NCBI GenBank assembly: GCA_001643675.2
Contig: LSRY02000041.1
Span: 64,501 to 128,500 of the forward strand
DNA: 64,000 nt
Direction: 5' to 3'
DNA from: Monocercomonoides exilis
Taxonomy: Eukaryota > Preaxostyla > Oxymonadida > Polymastigidae
Shown: positions 10,119 to 23,600 of the stretch, piece by piece
How the letters are laid out: each line of letters starts with the position of its first letter
How positions within the stretch are numbered: position 1 is the stretch's first letter
Notes under the pieces: model-generated
What the model was told of the DNA's origin: nothing
Database searches by the model: none
The model's input: only the letters and a program-made list of their open reading frames with translations
Program-made: the position numbers and the translations under genes

Positions 10119-12386
10119 TCAACTTGTTTTTGATCGTTTTGAAGAAGAAGATTTACTAGTTGCTGTAACTTCAATAACGTCATTCGACTCGCTTTCAAAC
10201 GCTTCCGGATTTCGAGCTTTATCTTCAGAATCGGCATCTTCCCTTTTCCTTTTCATTTGCTTCCATTCAGAGAGGGTAATCTCTTTAATAAAATCATCAT
10301 CATCTTGTTTGTGAGCAATGTGTTTTGTCTTGTGCTCTGCTTGCTCTGATTTTAATGGCTTAACCACAATTCTTCTTCTTGGAGTAATAACAGTACCTTT
10401 CGTATCACGAGCAAATGAGCCATCTCCACTGAAAAAAAAAAAAGAAAGAAAAAGAAAAAGAAAAAAGAAAATATTAAAAATCGATCAGAAAACAAAACGA
10501 TTATCAAAAAGCAAAAATAATAATAATAAAAAATCATATTTGTTAAAAAAAACGAATAATCAGAAATTTAGTTGAACGCAAACTATTTTGGAACATTTGT
10601 TGGAGGATATGATGGCATCATAGAAGCTGACTTGGCAATAGGAGACTCTCTGAAATATGGATGATTCAACGCCTCTTTCGCTGTCTGCAATTATGCAAAC
10701 ACATCATTTTTAAAAATAAAACACATATACACATAAGAATAAGTAATATAAAATCATAATAAAATATTATTCAAAATATGTCATTTGTTATTTTGCAAAC
10801 AATTCTTTTAGCAGGATCGAGACAGAGCAGCGACTCTAACAGATCAACACCCGAATGAGAAAGATTTGGAATAAACGTTTTTATTGAAGATCGACTACAC
10901 AAACAACGATTCGTCAAAGAAAGAATTATTCAAAAGAAATAAATCAATGATGATTTATTGCAAAGTCCAAATTCAAAAAATAAATAAATAAAAATAAAAT
11001 GAACAAGCAAAATGTCGATCACACTCGAAAAAGGGGATTGAAGCCACTTCCTTTGAGCTGCTCAGTTTTTCGAATTCTGGCCATGTCTCTTCTGTTGGTG
11101 TTCCCAAAACAGAAAAGATTTGTTGAAGCATTTCGATGTTGTCTCTTCCATTGAATGGCGGATGCCTCAAAAACAGCTCCGCAAAGATGCAACCAGCACC
11201 CCTAACAAATGCACAAAATAAACAAGTCAACATTAAAATAATAAAAATTCGTAAAATAATGAAAATAAAGAAAAACAATTTGTAAAATTAAACCAAATGT
11301 CGATTGGTGTTGAGTATTCCTCACTTCCCAATAAAAGTTCAGGAGGCCGATACCTTTAAATATCATAAATTTACAACAAAAAGAAAAATATTACAAAGAA
11401 AAATATGAACAATTACATATCAAAAAAGAATAAAAACCATAGTGTCACAACATCAGGCGTGTATAATTGTTCGTCATTATCAAATCCTCTTGCCAATCCT
11501 ACAAAATATGGACAAGAAAGAACAATGACATTATTTTCAATTAAAAAATTGTTTATTAACAAAAATCAGACATAAATATGAATTATGAAGTTAATTCAAA
11601 CCAAAGTCAGCCAATTTCAGATTTCCACTATTCGAATAAAGCAAATTCAGCATCTTCAGATCTCTAAATCACGAAATTAAAAAAATCAATAAAAAACAGG
11701 GGGAAAAAAAGCAACCTATGAAGAATCCATCGTTCATGAAGATATTGTAAAGCTGATAGCAATTGTATCATCAGACATTTAATCTCACTTTCAGTAAAAG
11801 GATGTTTCACTGTTACGATAAGCTCTGAAAGTGTATGCTCGCAAAATTCAAAATTAAGAAACATTCTTTTTTCATAATTTGTTCTTAAAATAAAAAACAA
11901 ATTTCATAAAACATACTCTGTTGCCTTGTAACCAACCACAACTTCCTTCAATTTAACAATATTTGGATGCTACAAAAACGGATAACTTTAAAATGCAGGA
12001 ACTTCACAAAATTCTACAAACGTCAATGGATTTGAGCATTTTTATTTCCCTCAGAAATGTCCATGGAATGCCATTTCTTTCTTCATCCATTTTCACTTGT
12101 TTCAGTGCAACAACAGAGCCATCATCTTTATCCAATGCCTTGTCTGAAAAATAAGCATAAAACCTCAAATCCTTAAACACAAAAAATCTACATACACACA
12201 ACTCCGTACGTCCCTTCTCCAATTACTCCAATAATATCAAATCTTTCGATGGATCGACATTTTCCAAGTTTATCTTCAGAACTTATGCTCGAAAAAAGCA
12301 CCTAAATTAAATGTTCGTTTATGATGTTATTAACATTTTCGAACAAATAAAAACAACTGAAAAACAACCTCAACATCATCACTCAT
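10119..12386 (-). CDS. CMGC protein kinase, CDK9/10/11-type cyclin-dependent kinase
   Basis: Twelve exons give a continuous 443-residue protein: 12386-12369, 12301-12196, 12143-12022, 11969-11917, 11883-11716, 11663-11602, 11498-11438, 11353-11294, 11201-11025, 10894-10801, 10684-10584 and 10428-10119. All kinase landmarks are present: glycine loop GEGTYGVV, VALKQVK with the ATP-site Lys, a helix-C motif in the PITALRE position (IPWTFLRE), HRDLKMLN, DFG, TPDVVTLWYRPPE, DIWGAGC and LDPAKRI. FCEH, YRPPELLLG and YFRESP point to transcriptional or spliceosomal CDKs (CDK9, 10, 11, 12) rather than CDK1/2. The charged, Ser-rich C-terminal tail ends SKSSSSKRSKTS and is probably nuclear. Short first exon: the ATG at 12386 is the first that joins in frame. 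It is transcribed away from the SLC12 gene. Confidence 0.92.
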
Positions 12387-12615
12387 TATATAATTATGGA
12401 ACATGAAATACCATAGTAAATTTTTCATTTGGACTTGAGAAAAATTGAGCTAATAACTGAAAATATCTAAAAGTTTAGAACGTATAAATATTATACAAAA
12501 GAATAACATTCATTTCTTAATTAGAAGTTGTTTTTTTGAATATTTTTTATTTGAAATTTGTTGTGATTTTTTTTTATTCTTAGAAAAACAATTATATCGC
12601 ATATACAATTGCCAA
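12387..12615. promoter_or_regulatory. Bidirectional intergenic promoter region between CDK and SLC12 genes
   Basis: Only 229 bases separate the two divergent start codons, so both promoters must lie here. The sequence is AT-rich with T tracts. I see no TATA box at a fixed distance from both genes. Confidence 0.5.
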
Positions 12616-15600
12616 ATGTCAAAAAAACTTGATGCCTTCACCGGAGTTTTCGTAATAGTTTTTATGCAGCTTTTTAGTTTGCACTCTTAGACATTAATTA
12701 TCCAAAGGATTGTTTATTCAAAATTTATAAAAGATGTTATTTACTTTGAGAAGCTTGGACAATCTGTTGGAGAAGCAGGATTTGGACTGTTTTTGTTAAT
12801 ATTAGTATTGAGTTTTCTTGCATGCACGCTTCCATTACTTTCTTTCAGTCAAATTGTTGGAACTGGCGATGTTTGAAATCGTTGTTTAATATTTGTAGAG
12901 CTAAATTTAGATTTAATCTTCAAACCTTTTCAGATGAAGAGCGGAGGAGCATATTATCTCATCTCTAGAACACTTGGTATGCATATGTTCTTGCTTTTCT
13001 TTTTCAACATTAAAATGAAATTTCATAACAGGACCCGAGGCTGGAATTTTGGTTGGTATAGCAATGTTCTTGTCAATTACATCAAGCTGTGCGATGAGTG
13101 TTATTGGATTTAAAGATTGCATCAGTTCATTTCTTTCTTCGACTCCAAATATTCCTCGCTTTTCTTTTTCAGAGCGATATTTTATATTTATTGGAATTGA
13201 AGTTGGGTTTTTAATAATCGCAATGGTGCTTTCTAGCGTTAAAACGCGGTATTACTCGAAAATAGTGACTGTTGCCTTTGGAGTTATTTCTATCATGATT
13301 GCATTTATAGCGATATATGTTTTGGCAAATGACTATAACACTGAAACTGGGGAGCCTTTGAGTAATGCAGATCCAAACAAAGACATTCAGCCGTCTTCGT
13401 GGGAATTGTTCAAAGAGAACTTCATACCACATTTCTTAAAGAACAACATCACCGAGTGGATCGGCCTTGGGCCGCAACAGCCGTCATTTGTGAGATGCAC
13501 TGGAAGACTTCTGCCTCTCTTCACTTCTGTTTATGCTGGACTCAATTTGTGCAACGAACTGCGAAATCCGGCGGCTGCTGTGGCGAAAGGGGGATTTTCA
13601 GCGTTGCTGCTTGTGCTTGTCATGTCTGTTATTATGGGTCTTATTTATTCCTGCAAAGTCAAATACAACGTGCTTTGTGATTTAAAAGGAGAGCCTTTAA
13701 ACGCCTTAAACCCAACAAAGACACAAAAAAAACTAAATAACTCTCCTCCTCCGCTGAGTGACTCATCATCATCAACTTCTTCATTTTTGTCTTCTCTCTC
13801 TGCAAAAGGCGACATTGTCCAGTCAGCAGTGGATGAGCACAGCATGCTTCTGTCTGTTCTGATCCACAAGGCAGTGTTTGGAGTGTGTGTGTGTGCTGTT
13901 GCGTTGTTCGGGAGTGTCACAGCTGCTGTGAATGCATCGAAGATTCTAAAGGGAATGGCCGACGATGAAGTCATCCCAGGCGGAAGATGGCTGAGCAAAG
14001 GAAGGCGGACAAGAAATGCAGAGAAAAGAATCTCAAACAAAAAAGAGAAAGATAACAGAAAAGAAGGGATAGAAAGGGAAGATGAATCGGAAGAGTTGAA
14101 TTGGCGTATTTCTCTTGTAACTGCAGTGGTTATTGTGCTGTTTCTGATCGTCGAACCATTCATCGGAGGAATCGATGTGATCGCTGCAATCACAAGTGTG
14201 TTTCATTTCTTTTATTAACTTGTCAAATTAATTGCTTTCAATTATCACTCTTTTTTTCGAAAACTTCAATATACACATTAATCTGAAATTTCATTTTAAT
14301 TTTTCTTTTTATTCAAATCCTTCTCATTTATTATTTCTCATTTTTCTTTTTTTTCTCCACAATTTGTAGGTCTCCTCTCCTTGTTCTGCTATCTAATGAT
14401 CTGCATCTCTGCCCTCATCCACACTCTCATCGGTGCTCCCAACTGGCGTTCGTCTTTTCGCCACAACAGCGTCATCCGCTCTGTCAGTGGAGCACTCATC
14501 TCGGTGGTGATGATGATTGTCTGCCAGCCACTCATTGCAGGTGTAGCACTGCTGATTGGAGTGAGCCTGATGGTGCTGCTGTCAGCACTGGACTCGTCAG
14601 AGAAGAGGAAAAGGAAGTGGAAGGAGAGGAAGGAGGAGAGGATGATGAAGTGGAGGAGGAGGAGAGAAGAGAAGGAGAGGAGGAAGATGGAGAAGATGAA
14701 TAGAAAGAGGAAGAAGAATGAAGGTGATGAGAAAGATCAAAAGATTGATGGCAAAGTGGATAAAGCACATGAAGAAGAGGATTTAAAACGCAGAACGATT
14801 GCATCAGAGTCAAAAAGTTCTATGTGGAAGGAAGAGGCCGAAGAAGAAGAGGAAGAGGAAGAGGAAGGAGTGGAAATGAATCGTCTTTCGCAATCGTTCT
14901 TCTTCCACCAGGCAAGAGAACAGCTGCTGAGATTGAGAGGACACAACCATCTGAAACATTGGCGACCAAACTTTTTGTACTTTCTGGAGACAGAAAGTGT
15001 GCAAGAGTGGGATGCGATCAGTGATTCAGAGGGAGATGAAGATGAAGACGAAGAAGAAGATGATGATGAAGTTGAAGAAGTGACGCGAAATGAGAAGAGT
15101 CCGAATGAAAAAAGAGGCAAACAAGGACATGACGGTTCATCCAAAGGCAAAGAAAGCAAGATGAACGATGTGTTTGAGTCAGACAGCGACATCAATGAAA
15201 CAAACACTCACAATCTTCAAAGCAAACAGAAGAAGATTCGAAGCAAAGAAGACAAAGCAGAAACAGCAAAGCATTCAAATTACACAAACAAAGATTCATT
15301 TTATGGATCTTCTGAAAATGCTGATAATTTGAATCCAAACGAAGAAGTTCTGCTTCTTTTGAGGAACCCTCCGTGTTATGCATCACCTTTCATATCTCCT
15401 TATGCTGCATTCAATCCACTCCAGTCGATGCGATTGGGAGCAACAAGCAATCTAAGAATAGCAAACAAAAAAGCTTATCATCCTTCTCCTTCAGCTGTGG
15501 CACTGCTGAGAGAAGTGGCATCGCAGTCTGCGTCGGCTGCAATTGGCATTCTGAACACAATGAAGAAGGGAGGGCTACTGGTAATTGCTCGTACGATCAT

Positions 15601-18600
15601 CCAGCCAAAACGGACAACACATCATTTGAATGCGAAGGAGAAGGAAAAGAAGAAGGAGATTATGAAGATGAAGAAAGAGAATGAGTTTCATTTCTCTTTG
15701 GGGAAGTTTGATTCAACAGCCACTTTGACATCGACATCTTCCTCCTTCGCTTTCTCCCCCTCCTCTGACACACTGAATGACTCTGCTGCCTCCTCTGCCC
15801 TGTCTTCTTCGTCGTATGCGCCTTCCTCTTTATCATTTGCTGTGATGGACACGATTGCCCACCACGAACAAGAGACGCTGGACTTCATTCACCAGCACGA
15901 TCTGAAGGCATTCTCCACAATCACTCTTGCTCCTTCCCTTCAGAGTGGTGTGCAGACTCTTCTACTGTCACAGGGCATCGGAATGATGAAGGCAAACACG
16001 TGTGTATTTCAACTGCCCTCGTTCGATGAGAATGGAGTGAACAAAGTGAAGAAGTATCTATTCTCAAAAAGGAACAGAAAATTTGATCAGAATAAAAAGG
16101 GAATTTCACATTCAAATACACAGCAGGACAGAAAGATGAGCAAAAAAGAGCATTCCACTTCTTCTTTCTCTTCTTTCTATTCCTCGACAAACTTATCACA
16201 GAACTCAAAATCCCAGACATCACCTTCTGATTCATTGAATGTGTCAGCAGACGATGAAGCAGCAGAAGAATATCACTCATCTCCAATTTATGCAGCACAG
16301 TTTCCAACAGTCGAGTCATTCGTGTCCACACTGTCGGATGTGGCTGTTGCGGGGCATCATCTCATCATCCACACACACAACTTAGCCAACCTCGCAAAAC
16401 GGAAGAAGTCAAAAAAGAACTCAAAAAGCAAGCTCAATTTCGGAGGAAACAGTTTTGGTAAAAACAGCAATAGAAAAGAAACCAATTCGAATTCACTCCA
16501 ATCCTCTCAGTTTTCATCTACAAGCTATTCTTCTCTTCAGCCATCGAACTCACCTGGCTATCCAACATACTCGTCACTCGTCACATCGCCCGTTGGAAAT
16601 CCAGCAACCTCTCCGAATTCCTCTCCATTTGACATCTCATTAGATCCATCTATCTACTCATCCTCTTCCTCTTCCTCATCTTCATTCGCTCCTGTCTCTC
16701 CTTCTGATCTACCTGTTGCCACTGCTTTCTCTCTCAACAACGACGATGTTGATTGTTATGCCTCTTATCTGATGAGCGACACAGAAAACGACTCAACAGA
16801 CGATTTGAGCTTCCAAACACGCAGAAGAAATGTGCAGAAACAAGGAAAAAGTGGAGTGAGAGGAGATTCTGTCCATTTCAACAGGGCAAATGAGAATCAG
16901 ATGACGAACAAAACACATTCACCAAAAAGAGAATTGAAGAATGACTTGCTTTCTGCCAATAATCAGTCTCATCCCAAAAGGAAGCAGAAAGCATGGGATG
17001 CCTCTGCCACCAGTGAAGGAACGCCTCTTTTGAATGCACCACAATCATCTTCAAAGATGACTCAATATTCTTCCTCTTCTTCTTCGTCGTCTTCATCGTC
17101 TTCTTCCTCTGACTCATTCAACAGAACCAATTCTTCTCTTTCTGTTGGCTCAAATGTGTCGCTTGTCTCAATCACCAACAATCCTGTTCTTCAGCAGTCT
17201 TCAAAGAACTCTTCTTCCCAACAACCCTTAGCCGCCTCATCACCCCCTGTGCTCCCATCGTCTTTGCCTTCTTCCCATTCACTTGCCATCTCCTCCCTTC
17301 AATCTCCATATCCTGTTCCCATTCAACAATCATCTCCTTCTCCTTCTCTGTCTCCTTCCTCTTCTCTGCACAGCCCCTTCTCCTCATCCAACAGCAATTC
17401 TTCCTCCTCTTCTCTTCACTCTCGCCCATCCCATTCATCCTCTTTCCTCTCCTTCTCTGCTGTTCCTCGCCCCTTGTCGTATTCTGGAATGGTTGTCCCT
17501 CCTTTTCTGTCTGCCCAGCCAAAGACATTTGTCGACGTTTGGCTTCCATTCGACTCCATCATCTGCACTTCAAACAAGAAATCTCCTTTTGCCACTTCTC
17601 AATTCTCGTTCGATGACTCCCCCTTTTTGCATCGCTTTTACAGAGACTATCAAAGACAATCACAGACATTCAGTGGAATTAGCCAAGAGTTAAATAATGT
17701 TTATTCATCATCATCATCATCATCTTCTTCTTCTTCTTCTTCTTCGACATCTTCTTATTCTTCTGGCTCATTTGCTCGCAGTCGCCCAGCCATCAAAATA
17801 CATCCGCCTCATCTTCACATCTCTTCTGATGACAGCATGGCATCTATCCCTTCATCTCCTGTGCTTCATGACCCAATGTCATTGACTGCTTCGTCTTCTG
17901 CTTCTTCTTTGCCTGACTCTGCTTCTCGCACCAATTTGGATGCATCAAAAGAAGCAGAAAAGGAAGAGGACAAATACGTAGCATCGCTGACTGATCAGGA
18001 ATATTACGGTGTTTCTCTATCTCCATCAGCCTCGCTTGCCCTGCTGCTGGCGCATGTGCTGCTCCATCGGCCGAAATGGAAGCAGCTGCAGATGAGAGCA
18101 CGGCTTATCCTGCCATTCAGAGAGGAGTGGGTGGATGAAGAAGAAGATGGCATTGGTGAGGAGAGGGGAATGACACAAGATGCATTTGAAGGAGAAGAAA
18201 ATAAAGACAAAAACAGAAATGAGGATGAGAAGATTAAGGATCATGAGCAGAAGTCTGATAAGACGAAAAACGAAGCAAACACACAGGAGAAGAAAGAAGA
18301 AAGAGAAAGCTCAGAGGCAAAAGGAAAAGATAAAGATGCAGACGGAGATGATGATGGAGACAATGATGAATCGGATGATGAAGAAGACGAAGAAGATTCC
18401 AGCTACAGCGACTCCGACGGCGATTCAGAAAGCTCAGCGCTTTCATCAAACTCGATTGACCAGAGTTTGGTCTTGCAAGATCCAGCACTTCTTGTGTCAC
18501 CCACGTCTCATCCGCAAAACATAAGTGACATTTCATCTCAACATTCTCCTTCCTCCTCCTCCTCTTCCTCCTCCTCTGCATCATCTTCTGCCTCACAGAC

Positions 18601-19909
18601 AATACCATCTCAATCAGCAGGGCAGCATCAGACAGAAGGAGCAGACGCTGAACAAAACCAGATTGTGCACAGAACGAAAGCAAATGAAGGATTGGTTGCT
18701 TTGCTGAATGGAGGCACAGAAAGCGCAATGAACATGCTTCTTGAGTCAGAAGACAGGAAAAAAAGGAGAAGGAAGGAAAGGAAAGAACGAGAGAGTCGGA
18801 GAAGAAAGAGAAAAGAAGAGAAAAAATCGAAACTTGCTGCAGACAAGAAAGAAGCTGAGGAAGGAAACGAAAAGGATGAAGAGGAAAAAGCAACTGCTTC
18901 ATCAACTTCTCCAAGTTCCGTGTCATCTGACCACTCAGAAGAAAAGGCAACACAAAAAGAGAGTGTTCCATCGTCCTCTTTGCCTGAGACAGCATCTGAT
19001 CTTCAGTCATCTTCCACAAAGACATCTGCAAAGCGAAAAGTTCGTCGGGTCAATTGCGATCTGACTGAACAGCACAAAATGCTTGCGATGATTCTTCTGT
19101 CACATCTTTTGGAGAAGCTCCGGATTGAAGCGATGGTTGATGTTGTCTGCCTTCCGAAACTGGCAACAGGAAAGGCAACAAGCAGCGATTCATCTTCTTC
19201 TCAGTCTCTTTCCTCAAGTTCTGTTTCGAGTGGCCTTTCTGCTCAATCTTCAAGCAGATCATCTGAAGGCAGCTTTACTTCAGATGTTCCGCCGTCTGTG
19301 CTGATAAGTGCCCACAACACAGTCATCAAATACAACTCAGCAAGAACAGTCCTTTCTCTCTATGCACTCACACTGCCTTGTCTGTCACCAGCACGGCTGA
19401 GGGCAGAGGAGGAGCAGCGGCAGAAGTCGCTTCGGAGATCAGATGAACGCAGACAGCAGCGGAGACTGAGAGAAAGAGAGAGAGATTGGATGCTGAGGGA
19501 ACAGCAGCTGTGGATGGCCATCAAGGGAGAGGCGAATGGGCTGTACATCGATGGCATTGGGGTAGATAGGATTGTGAAGAGCGAGCTGGCTACGAGCACA
19601 GCAGGAGGAGGAGGCGATGGAAGAGAAGGGAGCAGAAGCAACGTGAATTTCCAGAGCAAACAGGGAGACAGTTCGAGGGGCAAGCAAATAGCAAGCGATG
19701 TGGAAGACGATGATGAGAGAGAGAGGATGGTTGAACGAGAAAGAGACTTGAGAGATGCGCGAGAGAGAAAAGAAGAGATTGAATTGATTGAAGCAGAAGA
19801 CAGGCTGAAAAGGTTCAACTATGTTTCTCTTCTCCACCAGCTTGTTAACGGCCTTCCTCCTGCCATGCTTGTCTTTGCATCGTCAATCGTGACCACTGCT
19901 GAAATGTGA
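12616..19909 (+). CDS. SLC12-family cation-chloride cotransporter with greatly expanded C-terminal tail
   Basis: Five exons (12616-12676, 12734-12870, 12934-12976, 13032-14195, 14370-19909) give 2,314 residues in one frame. The membrane half shows the family order: LDAFTGVFV (TM1), VGEAGFGLFLLILVL (TM2), KSGGAYYLISRTLGPEAG (the GGxYYLISRxLGPE signature), a later AGLNLCNELRNPAAAVAKG matching the family's AGxNxSGDLxxPxxAIPxG, ADDEVIPGGRWLSKG, then GAPNWRSSFR after the last intron and two more hydrophobic segments. These proteins move chloride with K+ and/or Na+ across membranes. The tail is over 1,700 residues, mostly Ser runs and acidic or K/E tracts, but short blocks of the normal C-terminal domain remain scattered in it (HLKHWRPNFLYFL, MKKGGLLVIARTI, and the terminal LVNGLPPAMLVFASS). 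Relatives are roughly 900-1,200 residues long. Subfamily (KCC, NKCC, SLC12A8/A9, VHC1) not resolved. Confidence 0.9.
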
Positions 19910-20030
19910 TGAGTGATCATAACAAGAAATTAATTCATTTCACCCTAAGTTTATTTATTTATTATTTATAAATCAATTTGCATTTTCTTTTTGTCATTTT
20001 TTTGAGAAAAAATGTTCTCTTAGCCATATC

Positions 20031-20061
<31 letters not shown>

Positions 20062-20626
20062 TTAGGAAACATTTTCCAAAGAGAGAAAGAATTCAGCATT
20101 GATTTTAGTTCAATCATTCAAATAATAACTATTTTTCTTGATATTCTTTGACAGAGTGATTAATGCTAACTGAAATAATTCTTAATTCATGAAAATGCAT
20201 TTTTGACGTCCCTCATTAAGTATTTGGACATTTTATCCAAAAAAAGAAAAATGTCACTGATCTATTATAGAATTTAACATTGATCTCTCATTTTCTAAAA
20301 CATGAAGAAATTTTTGATTTTAGTTTGAAATGGAAAAAACGAATGTGAAAAACCCCAATTATAATTAGTAGAATAAAAATAATTTATTAACTAATGAGAT
20401 AAATTAAAATTTAAATGTGAAGTCAGTTTTTATAGAAAAATGAAAATGATAGAGATTAATCTTTTGTTGTTTTTGTGTTAAGTGAAATGAATAAATTGAA
20501 ATGATATCAGTGATAATGCTTATACATGTTTTTTCATAATTTAATTTAAAGAAATCTTTCGTTTAGAAAAATAAAATATTTTGTTCGAGATTATTTTTTT
20601 GTTTAAATTTATTGTGGTTATAATGA
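19910..20626. other. AT-rich intergenic region with 29-nt T tract
   Basis: About 717 bases between two plus-strand genes. It contains an uninterrupted T run at about 20032-20059 shortly after the SLC12 stop, and no open frame of interest. Confidence 0.6.
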
Positions 20627-23600
20627 ATGAACAAAAAAATGAAATTGTCTGTCATTAAAGCAATTGATCACTTCATAAAGCATGCGCAAGAAAGCAATGA
20701 AGCTCATATATTTCTTTCAGAAATGTATTATCTTCTTCTTAAAGAGTCCTTTGCGCATCATGGTGACCAATTAACATGTCAAATTTCAGAACAGCAATTT
20801 TTCAAAAATTGTAAACTCGTGGATGAACTGTTAAAAACACTTTTTACTCATGGAAGTCCTGAATGCTTATTTCCATCTCAAGCTCAATACCGAAAGCTTG
20901 GACAAATAGGTTTGAAATTTCCGATATGCTCATATGATAATGCTATTATTTGTTGTTTTGCAATAATGTTTTCAAAACTTTAATCTTTAGTTTATCCTTC
21001 AATGCCCCTTCGAAGCGGTATTGTTGTTAACAATTCAATTGGCTCTCACCTCATATTTGGAGGAAGATGGCAATTTGAAGCAACTCTTTTGAGCCATGGA
21101 GACATTGGAATTGGTATTATTAAACGAAGAAAAGAAAATGAATCTGAAAACAAAATGCTTTCTATGCTTTACCGTCCATTTTTTGGTGAATCAACAAACT
21201 CGGTAATGAATCCAACTTTTCATGATTGTTGCGTGATTGGCGATGTTATCGGAGTTCGAATCGATTTTGTTCAAAACACAGCAGCAAATGAAAGAGAATA
21301 TATCTCGCCCTTTTACTCATCTCAAGGAATTGAATCAGTAAATTCACATCATCAATTTTTAGATCCAATTGTTCCAAAACACTTTGGCTCAATTGAATTT
21401 TTTAGAAATGGAATTTCACTGGGTCCCGCTTTTGAAAATATTGACGTTGAACCATTTGTGGAATTTTATTCAACGTGCATTCATATGGAGCAGGGCTGCA
21501 GCGTTTTTGTGAATTACGGGTTTGAGATTTGCAAATAGGAGATTTTACTTTTTTTCTTCCTTGCTTGATATGGAATTGCGTTTCTTTTGGGAATTACCCT
21601 TTGGCAATTTAATAATTAATTTTTTTTTATTTGTTATTTTTGACTCCTTATATTTCTTTTTTTGTAATTTAGAGACATACCGTTTCGTTATCCTCTTCCT
21701 GATTGCATACCAATTCTTCTTCCTCCTCCTGCGCCTTCTCTTCGTTGTGTAGATGTTCTATTCACATATTTTACTACACTCCTCGCAAATGTCATCAACA
21801 ATGATTCTTTGGCTTCTCCTGAGAAGAATCAACAATCTATTGATTCGAAGATGAGTCCTACTGCTGATGAAACTGCTCATCCTCCACAGCTTCAGAAGTC
21901 AAATGAAGAATCCTCTGAAAGCAAGCCGGAAACTTTTCATTCAACCCAAGACTTTCCTTTGCAATCTTCATCAGATGCTACTTCTTCTGCAGATGACTTA
22001 TCTGCGATCTTGACTGAAGTACTTTCTCATCCTCTTCCCCTTCCACTTCGTCATCTTCTTTCTCATCTTGTCCATTTCTTTTCTTCTTCGTCTCTTTTCA
22101 TCACATCCCACTTTCTTGTTCCTTGGCTATCAAACCTTGTCTCATCCTCAGTCAATGATACAGTTGCCTCTTTTATTCAAAATCTTTCTCCTTTTAACGT
22201 GAATGGATCGCTTAAAAACGCATTTTCGAATCCAATTATGACTGTCTCGAAGAATTCTGATGTTTGGACTTGCTTTTCATCGGCTGACGCTCCTTATTGG
22301 ATTGCCTCATTCAACGAGAGCAATCCATCAAACAGCCTTTCATTCACTTTTTCTCAACTTTTACGCACTTCACTGAATCAGAAAGAACTTAATGATGCAT
22401 CATCTCTCCTCTTTCACACAATCCCTGAGTCAGTGCCACTTTATCCGAAACCTTCTTCCATTTCTTCTTCATCGTCATCTTCTGCTGCTGCTGCTCTATC
22501 ATATTTTGAAAGAGCTGGTGTTGTGATGCATGACTGGGACGATGAATATCAGGATACCGTTTATATCAGACGAAACCACGAAATGCACCACAAAGTGATG
22601 TCTTCATCTGAAAATGGCATCTCATCCAAATCTTCTTCAAAGTGCAGAAAACGAACAATTTCTGACTCTTCTGAGAATAATGAAGATACAGCCGATGAAG
22701 AAAGAAGCGATGAAAAGCACCATATACACAAAAGCAAGCACATTGCACATCATTCAGAAGGGAACAAGTTGAATGCTGTAGAGAAGCTGGACATAAGCCA
22801 ACTGAAGCGCCGAATTGGCAGTGTGCTTGCAATCAAGCGAGTGAAAGAGATGAAAGAAGAAAGACGGCTGAAACGAGGGAAAAGGCCGCCATTTGAACGG
22901 CTGTGGATTGTGAGAGACGAAGTGGAAAGAGTGTGGAAAAAGGCAATGGGCAGAAATACAACAAATAACAGGCAGAAAAACAGAAACAGACACAAATTCA
23001 CTTCTGCCTTTGCATCTGCTCAGCCACAGATTGATTTTCTATACAAACAGTTATTCTCTTCAATTCCTTCTGGTTCGGCTTCTTCGTCTTCTTCTTCTTC
23101 TTCTTCTGAAATTGAAAGCACTGCTAATAATTCCAGCTGCTCATTAGAATCACATCATTTATCTTCAAATCAAAAGTCACTCAGCTTCATCTCTCAAGCA
23201 GAAACTCTCTCAAAGCAAACTTTCATTTCACTTTCTGATTCACTCGACAAGGAGACAATATGCTCATATCTACCTCTTGTTCTGCGGATGGTGTATTTCT
23301 ATCCAATCTGCCATTATTTCTCGCTGTCTCCGATGCAAATGCTGCGGAAGGCGCAAAGAAGGCGGCAAAAAGAATTGGCAAAGCAAAAAAAGTTGGAAAG
23401 AAAAGAAGCCAAAAGAAGGCAGAAAAAGGAGAAGGCTACGAAAAAGTTGATCGGAAATTTGAATAAAAAAACAACGAAAAAAACTGCATTAGTCAGCAAA
23501 GTTTTGCAGTCAAAATCTAAACATAATGTTGAAAAGAAGGGAAAAGAACATAAAACTACTCATCAATTGCCTGCATCATCTTCTTCATCCTCTTCCTCTT

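Noticed and set aside
14532-19837. Many short frames on both strands across the SLC12 tail
   Set aside because: They overlap a single 1,846-codon frame that ends in a conserved family block, and they are Ser/Leu or Arg/Lys shadows of its simple-sequence codons.
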